In this document: positions 1-12,019 of the stretch, in pieces
Layout: every line of letters starts with the position of its first letter
How positions within the stretch are numbered: position 1 is the first letter of the stretch
Assembly: GCF_900116635.1 (NCBI RefSeq)
Contig: NZ_FPBJ01000001.1
Location: forward strand, 62,001 to 126,000
Reading direction: 5' to 3'
DNA from: Xenorhabdus koppenhoeferi
GTDB taxonomy: Bacteria; Pseudomonadota; Gammaproteobacteria; Enterobacterales; Enterobacteriaceae
Length of the DNA stretch: 64,000 bases
The notes under the pieces: model-generated
What the model was told of the DNA's origin: nothing
Seen by the model: the letters and a program-made list of their open reading frames with translations, nothing else
The model's database searches: none
Position numbers and translations under genes: made by a program

Positions 1-1032
1 AACCAAAGCATGGCGGCTGGTCTTCATTTGATCTTCAAAGGCAATCAACAGATCTCCACGACTGATATCAATTTCATCTTTTAATACAACGGTGATCGCT
101 TCTCCAGGTACAGCAAATGGCAAATCACCACTAAAAGTGACTATTCTTTCCACCGTAGAAACTGAACCTGATGGCATGACTTTGATTTTTTGGCCTTGAC
201 GTAAAACTCCTGATGATAAGGTACCGCTGTATCCACGAAAATCGAGATCCGGACGGTTAACATATTGCACAGGAAAACGCAGGGGTTGTTCTGCCAATTT
301 TATCTGTACATCCACGCTCTCAAGGATATCCAGTAAAGTTTCCCCGGTATGCCATGCCATCTTTTCGCTGCGAGTAACAATGTTATCTCCTTCCAATGCC
401 GAAATTGGAACAAAATAAATACTTAGGTTAGCGGGTAATTGAGCGGCAAAATTCAAGTAATCCTGTTTGATCTGCTCAAATATCTCTTGTCGATAGCCCA
501 GCAAATCCATTTTATTCACCGCCACAACCAGATGGCGGATACCCAGCAAGGTGCTGATAAAACTGTGGCGGCGAGTTTGTTCCTGAACCCCTTTTCGCGC
601 ATCAATCAGCAAAATGGAGAGATCACTAGTTGAAGCACCTGTCGCCATATTACGGGTATATTGTTCATGCCCCGGTGTATCCGCAATGATGAATTTACGC
701 GTTTCCGTGGAGAAATAACGGTATGCCACGTCAATGGTGATGCCTTGTTCCCGCTCAGCGGCTAACCCATCAACCAATAATGCCAAATCCAGTTTTTCGC
801 CCTGAGTTCCGATCCGCTTGCTGTCACTTTGTAGCGTCGCAAGCTGATCTTCATAAATTTGGCGGGTGTCATGCAGCAAACGGCCAATCAATGTGCTTTT
901 TCCATCATCAACGCTGCCGCAGGTTAAAAAGCGCAGCAATCCTTTATCCTGCTGTGCATGCAGGTAAGCTTCAACACCGCCTTGCTTTTTAATCTGGCTG
1001 GCGATGATTTCGTTGTGTGCAACTGCTGGCAT
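1..1032 (-). CDS. cysN: CysN, sulfate adenylyltransferase subunit 1 (3' part cut by window edge)
   Basis: GTPase subunit of ATP-sulfurylase; GTP hydrolysis drives formation of adenosine phosphosulfate (APS) from ATP and sulfate by CysD in the cytoplasm. The 344 codons present start [12 protein letters not shown] and show the translation-factor-type G domain: P-loop GSVDDGKST at about residues 39-47, then a DTPGH box and an NKMD box. The reading frame stays open to base 1, so the C terminus lies outside. The start is 11 bp after the cysD stop with a GGAG-type ribosome site, so it is translated with cysD. Usual family length is about 475 residues. A cysC gene would be expected next, out of view. 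Confidence 0.96.
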   Translation of the reverse strand, partial: MPAVAHNEIIASQIKKQGGVEAYLHAQQDKGLLRFLTCGSVDDGKSTLIGRLLHDTRQIYEDQLATLQSDSKRIGTQGEKLDLALLVDGLAAEREQGITIDVAYRYFSTETRKFIIADTPGHEQYTRNMATGASTSDLSILLIDARKGVQEQTRRHSFISTLLGIRHLVVAVNKMDLLGYRQEIFEQIKQDYLNFAAQLPANLSIYFVPISALEGDNIVTRSEKMAWHTGETLLDILESVDVQIKLAEQPLRFPVQYVNRPDLDFRGYSGTLSSGVLRQGQKIKVMPSGSVSTVERIVTFSGDLPFAVPGEAITVVLKDEIDISRGDLLIAFEDQMKTSRHALV

Positions 1033-1043
1033 ATTTGAACTCC

Positions 1044-1952
1044 TTAAAAATAACCCTGACGCTTTTTCAGCTCCATCGATCCGGACTGATCACTGTCAAT
1101 CAATCGCCCCTGTCGTTCACTGGTTGTCGATATCAACATTTCTTCTATGATTTCTGGCAATGTTTCTGCTTCCGATTCCACAGCGCCTGTCAGCGGCCAG
1201 CAGCCAAGTGTTCTGAAACGTACTTTACGCTGGCTGATGACTTCTCCAGATTTTAAATCTATGCGCTCATCGTCAACCATAATCAACGCTCCTTCGCGCT
1301 GTACAACCGGACGAGGTTTGGCGAAATAGAGGGGAACGATATCTATCTGTTCCAGATAGATATATTGCCAGATGTCCAGCTCAGTCCAGTTGGATAGCGG
1401 GAATACGCGAATGCTTTCCCCTTTGTTGATCTGACCGTTATAGTTACGCCAAAGCTCCGGACGCTGGTTTTTGGGATCCCAGCGGTGGGAACGGTCACGA
1501 AACGAATAAATACGTTCTTTAGCCCGCGATTTTTCTTCATCTCGCCGTGCTCCACCGAATGCGGCATCAAATCCGTATTTATCCAGTGCCTGTTTCAGCC
1601 CTTCTGTTTTCATAATGTCAGTATGTTTTGCACTGCCATGAATAAAAGGGTTAATCCCCAGCGCTTCTCCTTGCGGATTACGGTAAGTCAGTAATTCAAA
1701 ACCATATTTTTCCGCAGTGCGATCGCGGAAGTCATACATATCCCGAAATTTCCAGCCGGTATCCACGTGCAATAAAGGAAAAGGCAATTTTCCCGGGTAG
1801 AATGCCTTGCGCGCGAGATGCAACATCACTGAGGAATCTTTTCCAATCGAATATAGCATCACAGGATTAGCAAATTCAGCCGCCACTTCCCGAATGATAT
1901 GAATGCTTTCAGCTTCAAGTTGCTGTAGATGAGTCAATCTTTTTTCGTCCAT
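1044..1952 (-). CDS. cysD: CysD, sulfate adenylyltransferase subunit 2
   Basis: Catalytic subunit of ATP-sulfurylase (ATP + sulfate to APS + PPi), 302 residues, the same as the E. coli protein. The PP-loop SIGKDSS lies at residues 35-41, followed by the family motif [16 protein letters not shown] and the C-terminal block [14 protein letters not shown]. The frame is open further upstream, but the ATG at 1952 ([16 protein letters not shown]) matches the family start and has an AAGGAAC ribosome site. It lies 10 bp after cysG and 11 bp before cysN, so cysG-cysD-cysN look like one operon; control by CysB is known for the family, but no site is called here. Confidence 0.97.
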   Translation of the reverse strand: MDEKRLTHLQQLEAESIHIIREVAAEFANPVMLYSIGKDSSVMLHLARKAFYPGKLPFPLLHVDTGWKFRDMYDFRDRTAEKYGFELLTYRNPQGEALGINPFIHGSAKHTDIMKTEGLKQALDKYGFDAAFGGARRDEEKSRAKERIYSFRDRSHRWDPKNQRPELWRNYNGQINKGESIRVFPLSNWTELDIWQYIYLEQIDIVPLYFAKPRPVVQREGALIMVDDERIDLKSGEVISQRKVRFRTLGCWPLTGAVESEAETLPEIIEEMLISTTSERQGRLIDSDQSGSMELKKRQGYF

Positions 1953-1962
1953 TGACTGTTCC

Positions 1963-3417
1963 TTATACGAAATCAATAACAGCTGGGCGACTTACTTGAA
2001 CTCCAGCGTTTTCTTGATCAATCAGTTGAATTTGATCAACGGACTGCTGCCTAAACCATGCTATCTGGTGGTGGAGTTGAACCACCTCTCCTACCACAAG
2101 CAAAGCAGGCGATGGTGCTTTCTGCGCCAACCGTTCCAGTTCAGATAACGTTCCGGTTAACACTTGCTGTTCAGGGCGGGTACCACAACCAATCACGGCA
2201 ACGGGAGCATTGGGATCTCGGCCATGTAAAATCAATTTCTGGCTGATCAAAGCAGATTTCATGATGCCCATGTAAATTGCCAGAGTTTGGTTGCCCCGCG
2301 CGAGTGCAGGCCAATCCAGTTCATTGCCATTTTCACGGCAATGTCCTGTAATAAAAGTGACGCTTTGTGAATGTTCCCTGTGGGTCAATGGAATGCCGGC
2401 ATAAGCCGAAGCACCTACCGCCGCAGTAATTCCGGGAACAACATGAAAAGGTATCCCTGCCTCTGCTGCAACGAGTAGCTCTTCTCCTCCTCGACCAAAA
2501 ATAAACGGATCACCACCTTTCAGGCGAACCACTTTTTTCCCCTGATTCGCTAATTTTATGATAAGCGCATTAGTTTCTTCTTGTGGAACGGCATGGTTTC
2601 CTGCTCTTTTGCCAACACAGATTTTATCTGCGTCGCGGCGCACTAACTCCAGAATTTCTGCACTCACCAGATGGTCATAAAGTACAACGTCAGCTTGCTG
2701 GATGACTTGCAGACCTTTTAACGTCAGTAATCCCGGGTCTCCCGGCCCTGCGCCGACCAAAGCCAGTTCTCCTTGTGTCTGAATCTGAGTTTGCACCAAT
2801 TGCTGTTCGAGTTGCTCTTCGGCTTGTTGTAATTGCCCATTGGCTATCAGTGTGGAAAAGCGTCCATTAAACGCCTTTTCCCAAAAGTGGCGCCGCTGAC
2901 GGATGGCAGCAAACCGCTGTTTCACCCGTTCACGCCAGTTTCCTGCAATTTTTGCCATTGTGCCAAGATGAAATGGCAGTAAGGTTTCCAGTTTTTCTCG
3001 CAGTAATTTTGTCAATACCGGGGATTTTCCTGCCGATGAAATTGCTACGATTACCGGAGAGCGATCGATGATTGATGGAAAGATTGCTGAACAAAGAGGT
3101 TGGTTATCAACAACATTGACTAAAATAGCGCGACTGTTGGCTTCCGCAAAAATATGCTGGTTGAGTTCGTGATCATCAGTGGCTGCAATCACTAAAAACA
3201 CACCATCAAGATATTCTGTTTTAAATGTTCCTTCCCGCCACTCAAATTCCCCCTTTTGATAACGTTGCTGTAGTTCAACATGTAATTCAGGGGCAACAAT
3301 CGTTAATGCTGCCCCTGTACTCAACAATAAGCCCGCCTTGCGGGAAGCAATTTCCCCTCCCCCCACCAGCAGTACAGATCGAGCTTTAAGCTCAACAAAT
3401 AAGGGTAAATAGTCCAC
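1963..3417 (-). CDS. cysG: CysG, siroheme synthase (trifunctional)
   Basis: Makes siroheme for sulfite reductase: the C-terminal half methylates uroporphyrinogen III twice with SAM; the N-terminal half is a precorrin-2 dehydrogenase and ferrochelatase. Visible are an N-terminal NAD-binding glycine motif ([11 protein letters not shown]), the SAM-methyltransferase start [15 protein letters not shown], and [16 protein letters not shown]. The GTG at 3417 ([12 protein letters not shown]) is chosen because it aligns with the E. coli start MDHLPIF; upstream GGAT is a weak ribosome site. An ATG at 3450 is possible. Further in-frame extension only runs into an ERIC repeat. The result is 484 residues against 457 in E. 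coli, with a C-terminal tail of about 20 extra residues. Confidence 0.93.
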   Translation of the reverse strand: MDYLPLFVELKARSVLLVGGGEIASRKAGLLLSTGAALTIVAPELHVELQQRYQKGEFEWREGTFKTEYLDGVFLVIAATDDHELNQHIFAEANSRAILVNVVDNQPLCSAIFPSIIDRSPVIVAISSAGKSPVLTKLLREKLETLLPFHLGTMAKIAGNWRERVKQRFAAIRQRRHFWEKAFNGRFSTLIANGQLQQAEEQLEQQLVQTQIQTQGELALVGAGPGDPGLLTLKGLQVIQQADVVLYDHLVSAEILELVRRDADKICVGKRAGNHAVPQEETNALIIKLANQGKKVVRLKGGDPFIFGRGGEELLVAAEAGIPFHVVPGITAAVGASAYAGIPLTHREHSQSVTFITGHCRENGNELDWPALARGNQTLAIYMGIMKSALISQKLILHGRDPNAPVAVIGCGTRPEQQVLTGTLSELERLAQKAPSPALLVVGEVVQLHHQIAWFRQQSVDQIQLIDQENAGVQVSRPAVIDFV

Positions 3418-3484
3418 AATGAGATCATCCAGTATTAGAGCTAATATCATACATAAGCTCTTAATTATTATGATTGCCAGATAA

Positions 3485-3611
3485 TATACACTTCGTCTTT
3501 CAAACTGCCTCTTTGTTGGCTGCACTCGCTCACCCCGGTCACATAGTTATCTATGCTCCCGGGGATTTGCTCTCTTGCCGTCACGAAGCAACTTGAAATC
3601 CATTGTGTATA
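3485..3611 (+). repeat. ERIC element, full length (127 bp)
   Basis: Matches the enterobacterial repetitive intergenic consensus: TATAC-type ends, the arm CTTTCAAACTGCC, the central near-palindrome around GGTCACATAGTTATCTATGCTCCC, and the closing arm AACTTGAAATCCATTGTGTATA. Exactly 127 bp, the canonical length. It lies between cysH and cysG and is probably transcribed in the cysG leader. Artificial N-terminal extension of the cysG frame runs through it. Confidence 0.93.
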
Positions 3612-3739
3612 AAGATATGAAACTTAAATATATGAGGCTGCGATCAGGTTATGAAATGTCAAAAAGGAATTATTTGTTCCTGAATCGCATAAGGTAAATT
3701 TTCTAACTCGTCATAAAGTCAATTAAGTAATTTAGTTTT

Positions 3740-4474
3740 TTAGCTTTCGTGCAAGCCACATTCACGCTTTAAACCGAAAAACCGGGTTTGTTCTTCGCTC
3801 ATGCCCAATTCCCATTTTTGGGTTGTATGAGTATCCCCTACAGAAAGGTAACCCTGCTCCCATAGTGGATGGTATTCAAGGCCATGTTGTGTCAGGTATT
3901 GATGCACTCGCTGGTTATCCCAGTCAATAATTGGCAGAATTTTGAAAACCCCTCGCTGAATTGCCAATACTGGCAAATTAGCGCGGCTTTCTGATTGCTG
4001 ACGACGCAAACCAGCGAACCAACTTTGTGCTTGCAGCGTGTTCAATGCACGGTTCATCGGCTCGACTTTGTTGATCTGGTTATAACGTTCAATGCCTTCT
4101 GTTCCTTGCTCCCATAATTTGCCATAACGTGCTTCTTGCCAGACAGGGGAATGTTCTGCACGAAAAATCTTTAAGTTCAATTTAAGCTTTTCGGTTAGTT
4201 TATCGATAAATTGATAGGTTTCAGGGAATAAATACCCTGTATCAGTGAGGATCACAGGAATATCAGGATATTCCTGTGTCACCAGATGCAAGCAAACTGC
4301 CGCCTGAATACCAAAGCTGGAAGAAAGTACAAATTCGCCGGATATATGTTCCAATGCCCAACGAACACGCTCACGGGCATTCAGAAATTCCAGTTGTTGA
4401 TTAGTTTCAGCCAGCAATGAGGTTTGCTGCTCCTTTGTCAACAGTATCAGCTCTGATAGATTCAAACGGCTCAT
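3740..4474 (-). CDS. cysH: CysH, phosphoadenylyl-sulfate (PAPS) reductase
   Basis: Reduces PAPS to sulfite and adenosine 3',5'-bisphosphate using thioredoxin or glutaredoxin. 244 residues, identical in length to E. coli. The PP-loop-like N-terminal domain includes [11 protein letters not shown]; the C-terminal KRECGLHES carries the single catalytic cysteine. The start at 4474 has a strong AGGAGG site, and its ATG overlaps the cysI stop in an ATGA junction, which indicates translational coupling. Third gene of cysJIH, followed by an ERIC element before cysG. Confidence 0.97.
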   Translation of the reverse strand: MSRLNLSELILLTKEQQTSLLAETNQQLEFLNARERVRWALEHISGEFVLSSSFGIQAAVCLHLVTQEYPDIPVILTDTGYLFPETYQFIDKLTEKLKLNLKIFRAEHSPVWQEARYGKLWEQGTEGIERYNQINKVEPMNRALNTLQAQSWFAGLRRQQSESRANLPVLAIQRGVFKILPIIDWDNQRVHQYLTQHGLEYHPLWEQGYLSVGDTHTTQKWELGMSEEQTRFFGLKRECGLHES

Positions 4475-6219
4475 ACGGCCTCCTGCCAATCGTAAAAATC
4501 GACCGCTGAATTCAGTACCGGCTTGATAATATCAGTTCGGATCAGAAAATCACCAAAACATTCATCGACACTACGTTCTTGTGCCCAGCGACCAATTAAT
4601 TCGTCCAGTATCTCCATGATCGCTAATGATGTGATATTTTCCTTGTACATACGAGGGATTCGGCTGCCAATTCGGTTTCCACCCAAATGCAAGTTGTAGC
4701 GGTCAAGGGCTTTACCCACCAGACCAACTTCTGCCAGCATCGCTCTGCCACATCCATTCGGACAACCTGTCACACGTAATATGATCTCTTCGTCACCAAC
4801 ACCATGTTTTTCCATTAACGCATCAACACGGTCGATAAAAGCCGGCAAGAAACGCTCTGCTTCAGCCATTGCCAATGGGCAAGTAGGAAACGAGACGCAA
4901 GCCATAGAATGATGCCGTAAGGTTGTCACGCTATCATCAATCAGGCCATGAGCGCGGGCTATTTCTTCAATCCGCGTTTTTTCACTTTCCGGTATCCCCG
5001 CTACAATCAGGTTTTGGTTGGCGGTTAGCCGAAAATCTCCTTGATGGATTTTCGCAATTTCTGCGATCCCCGTTTTCAACGGATTACCGGGATAATCCAA
5101 TAAACGGCCATTCTCAATAAACAGGGTTAAATGCCATTGATCATCAATACCTTTTAACCAACCAATTTGATCACCCCGGCCAGTGAATTCATACGGTCGG
5201 ACTGTTTCAAATTTCACGCCAGCACGCTTTTCAACTTCTTGTCTGAAAGTTTCAACGCCTACGCGCTCAAGGGTATATTTGGTTTTGGCGTTTTTGCGGT
5301 CAGTTCGATTACCCCAATCACGTTGAGTTGTGACTATTGCCTCCGCAATTGCCAGTGTGTGTTCCAGTGCAATGAAGCCAAATTCACTCGCCAACCGCGG
5401 AAAGGTTTTTTTGTCACCATGAGTCATGGCTAACCCCCCGCCCACCAGCACGTTAAAACCAATTAATTGGTCATTTTCCGCGATGGCGACAAAGTTCATA
5501 TCATTAGCATGCAAATCCACATCATTTTGCGGCGGAATAACTACCGATGTCTTGAATTTACGTGGCAAATAGGTTGCGCCAAGAATAGGCTCTTCGTCAG
5601 TTGTTACGATTTTTTCTTTATCCAGCCAGATTTCAGCATATGCGCTGGTGCGCGGTAACAGATGTTCTGATATCTTTTTTGCCCATTCATAAGCCTGTTG
5701 GTGTAAGACAGATTGCACCGGATTGGATGTGCACAGGACGTTACGGTTGACATCATTGGCAGTTGCCAATGAATCCAGCCCTATTTGTGCCAATAATTGA
5801 TGCGCAGGTTTCAGATTGTCCTTCAAAATACCATGAAACTGAAACGTCTGTCGGTTGGTCAATCGAATGCTTCCGTATAACGTATTTTCTGTCGCAAATC
5901 GATCAATGCCCAGCCATTGGCTCGGGGTAATAATGCCCCCCGGCAAGCGGCACCGCAGCATCATTGCATGGCGTGGTTCAAGTTTTTGTTCTGCGCGCTC
6001 AGCCCTGATGTCACGATCATCTTGCTGATACATACCGTGAAAGCGGATGAGGAGAAAATTATCCCCCTCAAACCCGCCTGTCAGCCCATTTTTCAAATCT
6101 TCACTGATCGTTCCCCGCAGATAATTACTCTCTAATTTCATGCGTTCACTGTCTGCGAGTTTACCTTCAACGATCAAAGGAACTATCTTTTCATTGTTTT
6201 CATTATTCACATTGCTCAT
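4471..6219 (-). CDS. cysI: CysI, sulfite reductase hemoprotein (beta subunit)
   Basis: Six-electron reduction of sulfite to sulfide on a coupled siroheme and 4Fe-4S centre, with electrons from CysJ. 582 residues (E. coli 570). The C-terminal cluster ligands are visible as CVSFPTC and GCPNGCGR, the paired cysteine motifs of the family. The start at 6219 ([11 protein letters not shown]) is preferred because AGAGGGATG sits at proper distance; the ATG at 6231 lies directly against that site. It begins 1 base after the cysJ stop and overlaps cysH by 4 bases. Confidence 0.97.
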   Translation of the reverse strand: MSNVNNENNEKIVPLIVEGKLADSERMKLESNYLRGTISEDLKNGLTGGFEGDNFLLIRFHGMYQQDDRDIRAERAEQKLEPRHAMMLRCRLPGGIITPSQWLGIDRFATENTLYGSIRLTNRQTFQFHGILKDNLKPAHQLLAQIGLDSLATANDVNRNVLCTSNPVQSVLHQQAYEWAKKISEHLLPRTSAYAEIWLDKEKIVTTDEEPILGATYLPRKFKTSVVIPPQNDVDLHANDMNFVAIAENDQLIGFNVLVGGGLAMTHGDKKTFPRLASEFGFIALEHTLAIAEAIVTTQRDWGNRTDRKNAKTKYTLERVGVETFRQEVEKRAGVKFETVRPYEFTGRGDQIGWLKGIDDQWHLTLFIENGRLLDYPGNPLKTGIAEIAKIHQGDFRLTANQNLIVAGIPESEKTRIEEIARAHGLIDDSVTTLRHHSMACVSFPTCPLAMAEAERFLPAFIDRVDALMEKHGVGDEEIILRVTGCPNGCGRAMLAEVGLVGKALDRYNLHLGGNRIGSRIPRMYKENITSLAIMEILDELIGRWAQERSVDECFGDFLIRTDIIKPVLNSAVDFYDWQEAV

Positions 6220-6220
6220 A

Positions 6221-8044
6221 TTAGTAAACATCCCTCTGATAGCGGCGCTCAAGGCGCAACTCACTCAAGAATTCATCAGCCTGCTCAGCATCCATACCAC
6301 CTTGTTGTGAAATAATGTCCAAGAGTGTTTGCTCTACGTCTTTTGCCATACGATTCGCATCACCACAAACATACAGATGTGCACCATCTTTGAGCCAGCG
6401 CCAAATTTCGGCGCCCTGTTCATGCAGTTTGTCTTGTACATACACTTTATGTTGCTGATCTCGTGACCATGCCAGATCAATGCGAGTCAGCAAGCCATCT
6501 TTCACGTAGCGCTGGAATTCAACCTGATAAAGAAAATCTTCAACAAAATGTGGATTACCAAAAAACAGCCAGTTCTTACCTTCAGCGCCCTGACTGTCAC
6601 GCTGTTGCAAGAATGCACGGAAAGGAGCAATTCCCGTCCCCGGACCAATCATGATGACGGGTGTATTAGGATCGGGGGGTAAGCGAAAATTGTTATTCTG
6701 CTCAATAAAAATTCTGATATTGTCGTCTTCCTGCAACCGATCAGCCAGATAACCTGATGCACCGCCAGTACGAACCCGCCCTTCAATATCATAGCGAACA
6801 ACTCCCACAGTAATGTGGACTTCGTTTTCGACTTCAGCTTGTGAAGAAGAGATGGAATAGAGGCGTGGTGTCAGTGGACGCAACAAATCAATAAATTGCT
6901 GTGCTTCTGGGTGTGAAGCAAATTCCCTGACCATATCCACGATGGGTTTTTGCTGGGCATATTGCTGCAATGCCTGTTTGTCAGCCACTAATCCCAGTAA
7001 TTTTTCATCTTTTGCTAATGCTGCGTATTTCTCAACAATCACTCCTGTATTTTGAGTCAGTTCTACACAACCGATCAGTGCTTCACGCAATGTGAATAAC
7101 TGGTTATGTACATTGACCTGTTCTGAACCGTCTAACCAAAGTAATGCAATTAATTCATCCACCAAGATAGGATCGTTTTCATACCAAACCCCAAGGGCAT
7201 CCCCCGCCTGATAACTCAGACCAGAATCTCCCAGATCAATTTCAATATGACGCACATCTTTGTCAGATCCGCATCCTGTGATTTTTTGGTTAGTCAGCAG
7301 TGATGCTATCAGAGGTTTTTCTTTGGTATATATCTCCTTCAATGCGCTTTCATTCACTGAGTTCAATTGCTCAGTTGAAACAACGGGTTGACCAGAAACA
7401 GGAGATTTCACCTGTACTGATAAGCGTTGTTTCAAAATATCCGTAATTTTCTGGCACCATTGTTCAGCTTGCTCTTGATATTCCACATCAGCATCAACAC
7501 GATCCAGTAAGCGTTGCGCACCCAGTTCATTCAGTTTGTTGTCAAAATCTTTTCCTGCCTGACAGAAATTTTCATACGAAGTATCTCCCAGACCAAATAC
7601 AGCATAAACAATCTCTTTCATTGATGGAGCTTTTTTAGAATAGAGATATTTATAGAGTGCTATCGCTTCTTCGGCTGGTTCACCTTCACCTTGTGTTGAA
7701 GCAATAATAATCAATACCCGTTCTTGGGAAATTTGCTTAAACTTATAATCACCTGCATTCACCAAATTTACACTGAGATTCGCAGCCTTTAGCGAATCTC
7801 TAAGTTGTGCAGCTAAACGACGGGCATTGCCTGTTTGTGATGCAGAAAGCAAAGTCACTGTTTCCTGCACAGGAACGACAGATGTAGTTATCTCAGTTTG
7901 CGGCTGGTGGTTTACCATTCCCCAAAAATAGCCAGATAACCAAGCTAATTGGTGTGGAGAAAAATCACTGATTGCGGTTTGCAGACGTGATAATTCTTCT
8001 GAAGGAACAGGTAAAAATGGAGTTGAAGGTGGTTTAGCGGTCAT
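6221..8044 (-). CDS. cysJ: CysJ, sulfite reductase flavoprotein (alpha subunit)
   Basis: NADPH-dependent flavoprotein that passes electrons through FAD and FMN to CysI. 607 residues (E. coli 599). An N-terminal flavodoxin domain ([14 protein letters not shown], about residue 65) is followed by an FAD-binding domain (RLYSISSS) and an NADPH domain ([18 protein letters not shown]), ending ERRYQRDVY as in the family. The ATG at 8044 ([10 protein letters not shown]) replaces the longer open frame because homology begins here. First gene of cysJIH; its promoter must lie in the 280 bp shared with divergent queD. Confidence 0.97.
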   Translation of the reverse strand: MTAKPPSTPFLPVPSEELSRLQTAISDFSPHQLAWLSGYFWGMVNHQPQTEITTSVVPVQETVTLLSASQTGNARRLAAQLRDSLKAANLSVNLVNAGDYKFKQISQERVLIIIASTQGEGEPAEEAIALYKYLYSKKAPSMKEIVYAVFGLGDTSYENFCQAGKDFDNKLNELGAQRLLDRVDADVEYQEQAEQWCQKITDILKQRLSVQVKSPVSGQPVVSTEQLNSVNESALKEIYTKEKPLIASLLTNQKITGCGSDKDVRHIEIDLGDSGLSYQAGDALGVWYENDPILVDELIALLWLDGSEQVNVHNQLFTLREALIGCVELTQNTGVIVEKYAALAKDEKLLGLVADKQALQQYAQQKPIVDMVREFASHPEAQQFIDLLRPLTPRLYSISSSQAEVENEVHITVGVVRYDIEGRVRTGGASGYLADRLQEDDNIRIFIEQNNNFRLPPDPNTPVIMIGPGTGIAPFRAFLQQRDSQGAEGKNWLFFGNPHFVEDFLYQVEFQRYVKDGLLTRIDLAWSRDQQHKVYVQDKLHEQGAEIWRWLKDGAHLYVCGDANRMAKDVEQTLLDIISQQGGMDAEQADEFLSELRLERRYQRDVY

Positions 8045-8323
8045 TGTCCAGTACCCTATGCTTATAGCCAGTTCCATGCTGTAAAAGTTCATTAAAAAGT
8101 GTAGTAATCATAAACATGGAGTGCTTATCAGGTTATCCCAGATCAGGGTGAGTATTTAAAGAAAGGATTGCAATATCTCATAACCAAAACGCCTAACTTT
8201 ATTTACAGATTTAATATATCGATAAAGTCGTTAAGTGTTGTGTCTTATTCCTCCAGAAAAATCGCGTTAAGCTGACAAAGTTCATGTAGAATAGCCGGCC
8301 TTTTGAATTCAGGGAAAAGCATC

Positions 8324-8686
8324 ATGAATACAACTATCTTTAAAGATTTTCAATTTGAAGCAGCTCACCACCTGCCACATGTTCCTGAAGGACATAAGTG
8401 TGGGCGTCTGCACGGACATTCATTTATGGTACGCCTGGAAATCACTGGGGACGTCGACCCTTTTACTGGCTGGATCATGGATTTCGCCGATGTAAAAGCT
8501 GCATTTAAACCTATTTGGGAACGGCTCGATCACCACTATCTCAATGAAATTCCTGGACTTGAAAATCCAACCAGCGAAGTCTTGGCCAAGTGGATATGGG
8601 GGCAGTTAAAGCCAACATTATCCCAACTCAGTGCTGTGATGGTCAAAGAAACATGTAGCGCGGGTTGCATTTATCGTGGTGAGTAA
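8324..8686 (+). CDS. queD: QueD, 6-carboxy-5,6,7,8-tetrahydropterin synthase
   Basis: Converts dihydroneopterin triphosphate to 6-carboxytetrahydropterin in the preQ0/queuosine pathway. 120 residues. Zinc ligands of the PTPS family are seen as the histidine in FEAAHH and the HGHS motif within [10 protein letters not shown], with the catalytic cysteine in that same loop. The start at 8324 ([16 protein letters not shown]) has AGGGAAA upstream. It is divergent from cysJ and convergent with queE, another step of the same pathway; a shared hairpin terminator separates queD and queE. Confidence 0.96.
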   Translation: MNTTIFKDFQFEAAHHLPHVPEGHKCGRLHGHSFMVRLEITGDVDPFTGWIMDFADVKAAFKPIWERLDHHYLNEIPGLENPTSEVLAKWIWGQLKPTLSQLSAVMVKETCSAGCIYRGE

Positions 8687-8688
8687 GA

Positions 8689-8715
8689 ATTCAGCACCAA
8701 AACTTGGTGCTGAAT
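8689..8715. terminator. Bidirectional terminator between queD and queE
   Basis: Perfect 12-bp inverted repeat ATTCAGCACCAA / TTGGTGCTGAAT with a 3-base loop, starting 2 bases after the queD stop and ending 5 bases before the queE stop. Placement between convergent genes supports use from both sides, although there is no long T run. Confidence 0.75.
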
Positions 8716-8720
8716 GAGTT

Positions 8721-9392
8721 TTAAGCGATATTTAAATATTTATGGGTCTGCATAGAAAAACGCCAATTACGGGCAATACAAGTTTCTATGCACAGGCGGG
8801 TCGCTTCTTCTTTCTGGCTGATGGGTTGCAAAGCAATAATCGGAACAGGATTTCCATCAAGCATCGTTAGTAATTCATCCAAAGCTTCGATATCGCGTTC
8901 CCGTCCGACAGGATGTTTGATTTCATCTGCTCGCTTCATGGCTTCAGGCAAGACCTGACATCCACCACGCATTTTCACTTTTGGTGAAATGGTTACCCAT
9001 GTTTTGTCAGAACACAGGATGGTATGTGTACCACTTGTTTCTATTTGACATTGATAGCCTTCACTTTCTAATGTTTCGGTTAAAGGACGCAAATCATATA
9101 AACACGGTTCTCCCCCGGTAATGACAATATGGCGCGCACTGTAGCCTTGACGAGTGAAAATATTAATTAGCTGTCTTGCTGTAGCCACTCCCCACAGATC
9201 ACTGTCTTGCGTTTTCAGTAAAATGTTTTGCATCGGCTGCTGTTTATCAGCTTCTTTTTCCCACGTATGTTTGGTATCGCACCAACTACACCCTACCGGA
9301 CATCCCTGTAAGCGAATGAAAACCGAAGGAACACCGGTAAACACGCCTTCTCCCTGTAAAGTTTGAAAGATTTCATTTATTGGGTAAATCAT
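8721..9392 (-). CDS. queE: QueE, 7-carboxy-7-deazaguanine synthase
   Basis: Radical SAM enzyme that contracts the QueD product to 7-carboxy-7-deazaguanine on the way to preQ0 and queuosine. 223 residues, the usual length. The N terminus IFQTLQGEGVFTG is followed by the CX3CX2C cluster motif in GCPVGCSWCDTKHTWE, and ITGGEPCLYDL is the SAM-binding GGEP motif. It starts at the ATG at 9392 and is divergent from the permease at 9562. Confidence 0.95.
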   Translation of the reverse strand: MIYPINEIFQTLQGEGVFTGVPSVFIRLQGCPVGCSWCDTKHTWEKEADKQQPMQNILLKTQDSDLWGVATARQLINIFTRQGYSARHIVITGGEPCLYDLRPLTETLESEGYQCQIETSGTHTILCSDKTWVTISPKVKMRGGCQVLPEAMKRADEIKHPVGRERDIEALDELLTMLDGNPVPIIALQPISQKEEATRLCIETCIARNWRFSMQTHKYLNIA

Positions 9393-9561
9393 AAAAAAAC
9401 TCTGGTTTTACTAAACTACCCGTTATTATTACAGATATCTATCCCGCGAACATCCTTCTTTATGGTAAGGTACGAGGTTGCTTTTACTGGCATCTGATGC
9501 CAGACAGAGCTTCGTATGCCTGAAATACTCTCTGGCATGAAAGGATAGATGGGAATAACGA

Positions 9562-10938
9562 ATGCAAAATAATGAAAATCAGCTTAAACAGGGCCTGAGC
9601 GGGCGGCATATCCGCTTTATGGCTTTAGGCTCTGCGATAGGCACAGGGCTGTTTTATGGCTCAGCAGCAGCAATTCAGCAAGCTGGTCCCGCTGTATTGC
9701 TAGCCTATTTAATCGGCGGTGCTGCCGTATTTATTGTGATGAGAGCACTTGGCGAAATGGCTGTTCACCATCCCGTTTCCGGTTCTTTTTCACAATATGC
9801 CAGTCATTATCTGGGGCCTTTAGCTGGTTTCCTGACTGGTTGGATCTATGTTCTTGAAATGCTGTTTGTTTGCTTAGCTGATATTACTGCATTCGGCATG
9901 TATATGAAACTTTGGTTCCCTCATGTTGATCAATGGATTTGGGTTCTGGGTATTGTATGCCTTATTGGTGCCCTGAATTTATGCCACGTAAAAATTTTTG
10001 GCGAAATGGAGTTCTGGCTTTCTATCATTAAAGTTACTGCCATCATTGCCATGATTATCGGCGGGCTTGCCATTATGTTTTATGGTTTCGGGCAATCCAC
10101 TGAACATACTACTGGTCTGTCCAATTTATGGGAACATGGCGGTTTCATGCCAAATGGCATCACTGGAGTAATAGCTTCGCTCGCTATTGTTATGTTCGCT
10201 TTTGGTGGTATAGAAGTTATTGGTATTACTGCCAGTGAAGCTAAAAATCCAGAAAAAACGATCCCTCAGGCAATCAATGCTGTCCCATTTCGTATCTTGA
10301 TTTTCTATGTCATGACGCTGTGTATCCTGATGTGTATCTATCCGTGGAATCAAATTGGTCAAGATGGAAGCCCATTCGTACAGATTTTCTCCAACCTGGG
10401 AATTAACTTCGCCGCGAATATCCTGAATGTCGTGGTAATTACAGCGGCTATTTCCGCTATTAACAGTGATATTTTTGGTGCTGGTAGAATGATGTATGGC
10501 ATGGCTCAGGAAAGGCAGGCACCCGAGTCATTTAAAAAACTAACCCGCAACGGTGTGCCGTGGATGACTGTCCTCGTCATGATTATAGTTTTGCTGTTTG
10601 GCGTGGTTTTAAATTACTTGATCCCTAAGGAAATATTCGTCCTTATTGCATCTGTCGCTACATTTGCAACTGTCTGGGTATGGTTGATGATCTTAGTTTC
10701 CCACGTTGCCATGCGCCGCCAAATAAGTGCTGAAGAAACCAAGAAATTGAAGTTCCCTGTACCGATGTGGCCAATAGCTCCTATAATGACAATCTTCTTT
10801 ATGATCAGTGTCATCGTATTGCTGGGTTATTTTGAACAAACAAGAGATGCGTTATATGTCGGTCTAGGTTGGGTATTCGTTCTAACCCTGGCTTATTTCT
10901 GTAGTGTGAAGAGAAAACTATCAATAGATCGGCTCTAA
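9562..10938 (+). CDS. proY: ProY-type amino acid permease (APC superfamily)
   Basis: Inner-membrane amino acid/proton symporter with about 12 predicted helices over 458 residues. The N-terminal signature [20 protein letters not shown] and the substrate-site glycines GSAIGTG in helix 1 are those of the AAT group; recalled similarity is closest to ProY and HutT (proline or histidine permeases). Substrate cannot be decided from sequence. Its start at 9562 follows GGATAGATGGG. Single gene, closed by a terminator at 10960. Confidence 0.8.
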   Translation: MQNNENQLKQGLSGRHIRFMALGSAIGTGLFYGSAAAIQQAGPAVLLAYLIGGAAVFIVMRALGEMAVHHPVSGSFSQYASHYLGPLAGFLTGWIYVLEMLFVCLADITAFGMYMKLWFPHVDQWIWVLGIVCLIGALNLCHVKIFGEMEFWLSIIKVTAIIAMIIGGLAIMFYGFGQSTEHTTGLSNLWEHGGFMPNGITGVIASLAIVMFAFGGIEVIGITASEAKNPEKTIPQAINAVPFRILIFYVMTLCILMCIYPWNQIGQDGSPFVQIFSNLGINFAANILNVVVITAAISAINSDIFGAGRMMYGMAQERQAPESFKKLTRNGVPWMTVLVMIIVLLFGVVLNYLIPKEIFVLIASVATFATVWVWLMILVSHVAMRRQISAEETKKLKFPVPMWPIAPIMTIFFMISVIVLLGYFEQTRDALYVGLGWVFVLTLAYFCSVKRKLSIDRL

Positions 10939-10959
10939 TCAGTAAATGACTCATGTTTC

Positions 10960-10992
10960 AAAAAGCGTCGGAATTAACTGGCGCTTTTTTTA
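10960..10992 (+). terminator. Intrinsic terminator after the permease
   Basis: AAAAAGCG arm, short loop, then CGCTTTTTTT with a T run, 21 bases after the permease stop. One mismatch in the stem. Confidence 0.8.
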
Positions 10993-11038
10993 TTTTTTTA
11001 CTGCAAGATCAATGAATTTTTTTGTCTATGAGATAGTA

Positions 11039-11896
11039 TCACAAAGAAAAATTCACCATCAGCGGATTATGATCAGAAGCCCCCGTCATTACAACTGTCG
11101 CCCGCGACACTTTTAATTCCCGATAAAAAACAAAATCCAACGGTTTGCCAAAGACGATCGTTCTATGATCGTCATTAAAATACACTTCTTTTAGTTGCAT
11201 TCGATATGCAAAATGCTCCAAGATTTTTAATCTCTGTCGGCTCCACGCATTAAAATCCCCAGCAAAAATCACAGGGCCATGATGTAAGCTTATATAGATA
11301 CCGATGTTATTCAATTGTCGGCTATAAACATCAACACCGAGGCTAAAGTTAATGGCATGCACGTTGATTACCATTAGCTGGCGTTTATCTGGTAATAAAT
11401 AAATAGTGATTAATGATGATTTAGATAACCTGAGTATCGGCTCTTTTTCACGAAGTGGGCAACAGTAAATCGGTGCAGATGACGCTAATGTCATTACGCC
11501 TGATGGATGCTGAGGTATGGCAAACGCTGGAACTTGATCTGCGATTAATCCGCTGATTGAAAGAAATTTTAATAACTCTGGGCTGGTTTGTGCTTCTTGC
11601 AATAAAATAAGGTCGCTCTTCTCAATCAGTGAAGTCAGAACACTTTTCCATAATGGGCGTTGCTGCTTGTAAATATTCCAAATAGCGACAGAAAGCTCAC
11701 TATTATCAGCAAGAATTGGTTCTCCATGTGGTAACGCTGCCTCCTCTAATAATTTCCTGGAAGTGGGAAAAACATGCTCCGCTGTCTGCCCCGCAGAATA
11801 TCGCATGGCATAATTTTTTTTCGCGCGCCTTGTGTTTATAAGTTTCCTTTCATACAACTTTCTCGCATAGCTTTTTATTGCCAAGCTTACCTCCAC
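11039..11896 (-). CDS. yafD: YafD-like endonuclease/exonuclease/phosphatase family protein
   Basis: Member of the EEP metallohydrolase fold; the physiological substrate is unknown to me. The hallmarks are [23 protein letters not shown] (metal-binding Glu), [24 protein letters not shown] (GDFNAW) and the C-terminal [12 protein letters not shown] (SDHxP). 285 residues from the GTG at 11896, which has GGAGG 10 bases upstream; a TTG four codons later also follows a GGAGG, and E. coli YafD lacks the first 20 or so residues, so the true start could be internal. No operon partners. Confidence 0.87.
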   Translation of the reverse strand: MEVSLAIKSYARKLYERKLINTRRAKKNYAMRYSAGQTAEHVFPTSRKLLEEAALPHGEPILADNSELSVAIWNIYKQQRPLWKSVLTSLIEKSDLILLQEAQTSPELLKFLSISGLIADQVPAFAIPQHPSGVMTLASSAPIYCCPLREKEPILRLSKSSLITIYLLPDKRQLMVINVHAINFSLGVDVYSRQLNNIGIYISLHHGPVIFAGDFNAWSRQRLKILEHFAYRMQLKEVYFNDDHRTIVFGKPLDFVFYRELKVSRATVVMTGASDHNPLMVNFSL

Positions 11897-12019
11897 TATA
11901 CATCTTCCTCCATTCGATTTAACTAATATGACATAGCCATGATTGATTTCAATCTTATACGCACAAAAAACTCACACAACGGTAAAATAATATTTTGGAT
12001 AATAATAACGCAGAATTAA

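Noticed and set aside
3418-3525. N-terminal extension of cysG
   Set aside because: The added residues come from an ERIC repeat and lack similarity to CysG; the GTG at 3417 aligns with the family start.
8045-8323. preQ1 riboswitch upstream of queD
   Set aside because: No preQ1 aptamer-like hairpin plus A-rich tail could be recognised.
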